7,515 bases of DNA from Paracoccaceae bacterium. Its GTDB lineage: Bacteria; Pseudomonadota; Alphaproteobacteria; Rhodobacterales; Rhodobacteraceae. The notes beneath the pieces were generated by a model. It was not told the DNA's origin, made no database searches, and saw only the letters and a list, made by a program, of their open reading frames with translations. The stretch lies in assembly GCA_007128865.1 (NCBI GenBank), contig SKWP01000427.1:1-7515 (forward strand), in the 5' to 3' direction. Made by a program: the position numbers and the translations under genes. Below are positions 6,241-7,515 of this stretch, piece after piece. Positions within the stretch are counted from its first letter, which is position 1; each line of letters starts with the position of its first letter.

Positions 6241-6257
6241 ATCGCCGGCCAAGTCAA
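6229..6257 (-). promoter_or_regulatory. Candidate sigma70 promoter for the rpmH cluster
   Basis: TTGACT (6257-6252) is a 5/6 match to the -35 consensus. It is separated by exactly 17 bases from TAGGAG (6234-6229), which keeps the leading TA of the -10 consensus. This is the only such pair I see upstream of rpmH, and it sits about 70 bases from the rpmH start. The good -35 box and ideal spacing support it; the -10 is weak. It probably drives rpmH, rnpA, yidD and ttcA. Confidence 0.55.
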
Positions 6258-6297
6258 TTCGATGTACCGGCCCGGACTGCATCGGCGGCCGCAGGGG

Positions 6298-7515
6298 TCA
6301 CGGCGGGTTGCCGGGCAGGCCCGGCCCGGCATCGCCCGTCAGGCCACCGCCGCCGCTGCGTGTCAGCGCCCAGCGGTTCAGCCAGGCCAGTGCCGCCAGC
6401 GCCAGGCCGAGGCCAAGGAAGGCGGCGACACGGTAAAGCCCGCTCAGCCCCGCGGCATCGATCAGGAAGACCTTGGCAACGGTCAGCCCGATCAGCGCCA
6501 TCGCCATCCGCCGCAGCGGCGCCGACCGGGTGGCAATGGCCTGATACAGCGTGCCGGCCCCGGCCAGCAGCATTGCCAGGGTATAGCTGTAGAGCTCGGG
6601 CTGGGTGACGCCCGGCACCGCCAGCACATCGCCGCGCCAGAAGCGGCGAATCTCCAGCCCGGCCCACAGCGCGCCAAGCCCGACGGCCAGCCCCAGCGCC
6701 ACCCGCAGCAGCCAGGCCGGCAGATGATCGAACCGCCGCGCGATCAGCACAAACAGCGGCACCGGCAGCAGATAGGCCACGGTCAGGGTATCGAGCAGAA
6801 GCGGGCCGCGCACCCGTTCCCAAGGTACGAACAGCGGATTGAGCAGCACCACGGCCAGTGCCAGCCCGCCAAGCCCCACGACCCCGGCCACCGCCGCCAT
6901 GCCGATGCGCAGCCGTGCCAGCGGACCGCCGGCCCGCAGCCTGTAAAGCTGCACGGTCATGGCGATCAGCCACGGCATTGCGTGCAGCGACATCTGCCAG
7001 TGGTCGGACGCCGGCCCCAGCGAATTCATCCACCGCAGCAGCAGTACATTGGCAAACAGCGCCGCAAAGCCGAGCGCGGCGCTTTCGGCCACCAGCAGCG
7101 GCGCCGTCCGCGGCAATCCGCGCAACAGGACCAGCACCGCCGCCATGCCGCCGATTGCCGACAGATGCGACAGCGAAACCTCCCACAACGGCGCCCGTTC
7201 GGCCCAGTCGATGCCGGGATCGACCAGCAGCCGCCAGCCCAGAACCACCGCGCCGATCTGCACGAACCATCCCATCTCGGGCAGGCGCAGGCGGCGGTCC
7301 AGTGCCGCCGCCGTCACTGCCAGCACCGCCAGTGCAACCGTCAGCGCGCCCTTGGTCAGCACCGCAAACAGCGACAGCGCGATCAGCGACAGCGCCGCGA
7401 GGATAACCAGCGCGCTGCGCCGGCCCGGCCCGCCATCAGCCCGCGCAAGGCGTTCGGCCAGCACCACCATCAGCGCGGCCAGCGCCATGGCATGCCCGGC
7501 CCAGACCCCGGCGCC
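6298..7515 (-). CDS. DUF2339 family polytopic membrane protein (5' end beyond the window)
   Basis: The visible 405 residues form the C-terminal part of a very hydrophobic protein with about a dozen likely transmembrane helices in close succession, such as SALVILAALSLIALSLFAVL near the start. Full-length members of the family often exceed 800 residues. The segment ALIGLTVAKVFLIDAAGLSG followed by LYRVAAFLGLGLALAALAWLN (about 340-380) is the hallmark end of DUF2339 proteins, which sit in the inner membrane and have no established function. The frame stays open from the ATG at 7488 to the right edge with fitting hydrophobic sequence (GVWAGHA), so 7488 is not taken as the start and the gene is treated as cut by the edge. 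The last 20 or so residues are a glycine/proline-rich polar tail. It reads in the same direction as rpmH, but a terminator-like hairpin and a promoter lie between them, so it is probably a separate unit. Confidence 0.85.
   Translation of the reverse strand, partial: GAGVWAGHAMALAALMVVLAERLARADGGPGRRSALVILAALSLIALSLFAVLTKGALTVALAVLAVTAAALDRRLRLPEMGWFVQIGAVVLGWRLLVDPGIDWAERAPLWEVSLSHLSAIGGMAAVLVLLRGLPRTAPLLVAESAALGFAALFANVLLLRWMNSLGPASDHWQMSLHAMPWLIAMTVQLYRLRAGGPLARLRIGMAAVAGVVGLGGLALAVVLLNPLFVPWERVRGPLLLDTLTVAYLLPVPLFVLIARRFDHLPAWLLRVALGLAVGLGALWAGLEIRRFWRGDVLAVPGVTQPELYSYTLAMLLAGAGTLYQAIATRSAPLRRMAMALIGLTVAKVFLIDAAGLSGLYRVAAFLGLGLALAALAWLNRWALTRSGGGGLTGDAGPGLPGNPP

Noticed and set aside
7486..7488. 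ATG at 7488 as the true start of the DUF2339 gene
   Set aside because: The frame remains open to the window edge with plausible membrane sequence, and no ribosome site precedes this ATG. DUF2339 proteins are usually about twice as long.
1..7515. tRNA or rRNA genes, CRISPR arrays, insertion sequences, phage genes, toxin-antitoxin pairs or an anti-phage island
   Set aside because: No tRNA-like cloverleaf, spaced direct repeats, transposase or integrase motifs, terminal inverted repeats or composition shifts were seen. The content is mostly core chromosomal genes.

Overview
This 7.5 kb window looks like chromosomal DNA of a high-GC alphaproteobacterium, most likely a member of the Rhodobacteraceae. 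The basis is the strongly GC-biased third codon positions, the 44-residue ribosomal protein L34 ending in KQLSA, and the style of RnpA, YidD and the EF-G-like protein. The assignment rests on recognition, not on a database search. All eight genes lie on the minus strand, so transcription runs from right (7515) to left (1). Coding density is very high and no stretch of 300 bases lacks a gene.

From right to left, in the direction of transcription, the window starts with the C-terminal part of a polytopic DUF2339 membrane protein (6298-7515, beginning outside the window). It is followed by a short terminator-like hairpin that overlaps a sigma70-like promoter. That promoter drives a tight housekeeping cluster: rpmH (ribosomal protein L34), rnpA (RNase P protein), yidD (membrane-insertion efficiency factor) and ttcA (tRNA C32 2-thiolation). 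rnpA and yidD overlap by 4 bases, and yidD and ttcA by 8 bases. yidC, the usual partner after yidD, is not in the window; ttcA occupies that position.

A 73-base gap then leads to a membrane-anchored GGDEF/EAL protein with a ruined GGDEF motif and an intact EAL site, probably a c-di-GMP phosphodiesterase. A 161-base intergenic region follows, holding a candidate promoter and a perfect 9-bp hairpin. It precedes a gene for an EF-G-like translational GTPase whose G domain is clearly divergent: switch I is shortened and there is no catalytic-type histidine after the DxPG motif. The last gene, cut by the left edge, encodes a PAPS-dependent sulfotransferase-family protein.

Functionally, the right half concerns RNA processing, ribosome assembly and membrane biogenesis. 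The left half contains a signalling enzyme, an unusual translation-factor paralogue and a sulfotransferase. I see no mobile element, CRISPR array, tRNA or phage gene, and no convincing new multi-gene system. The most unusual items are the atypical EF-G paralogue with its structured leader and the promoter/terminator overlap ahead of rpmH.
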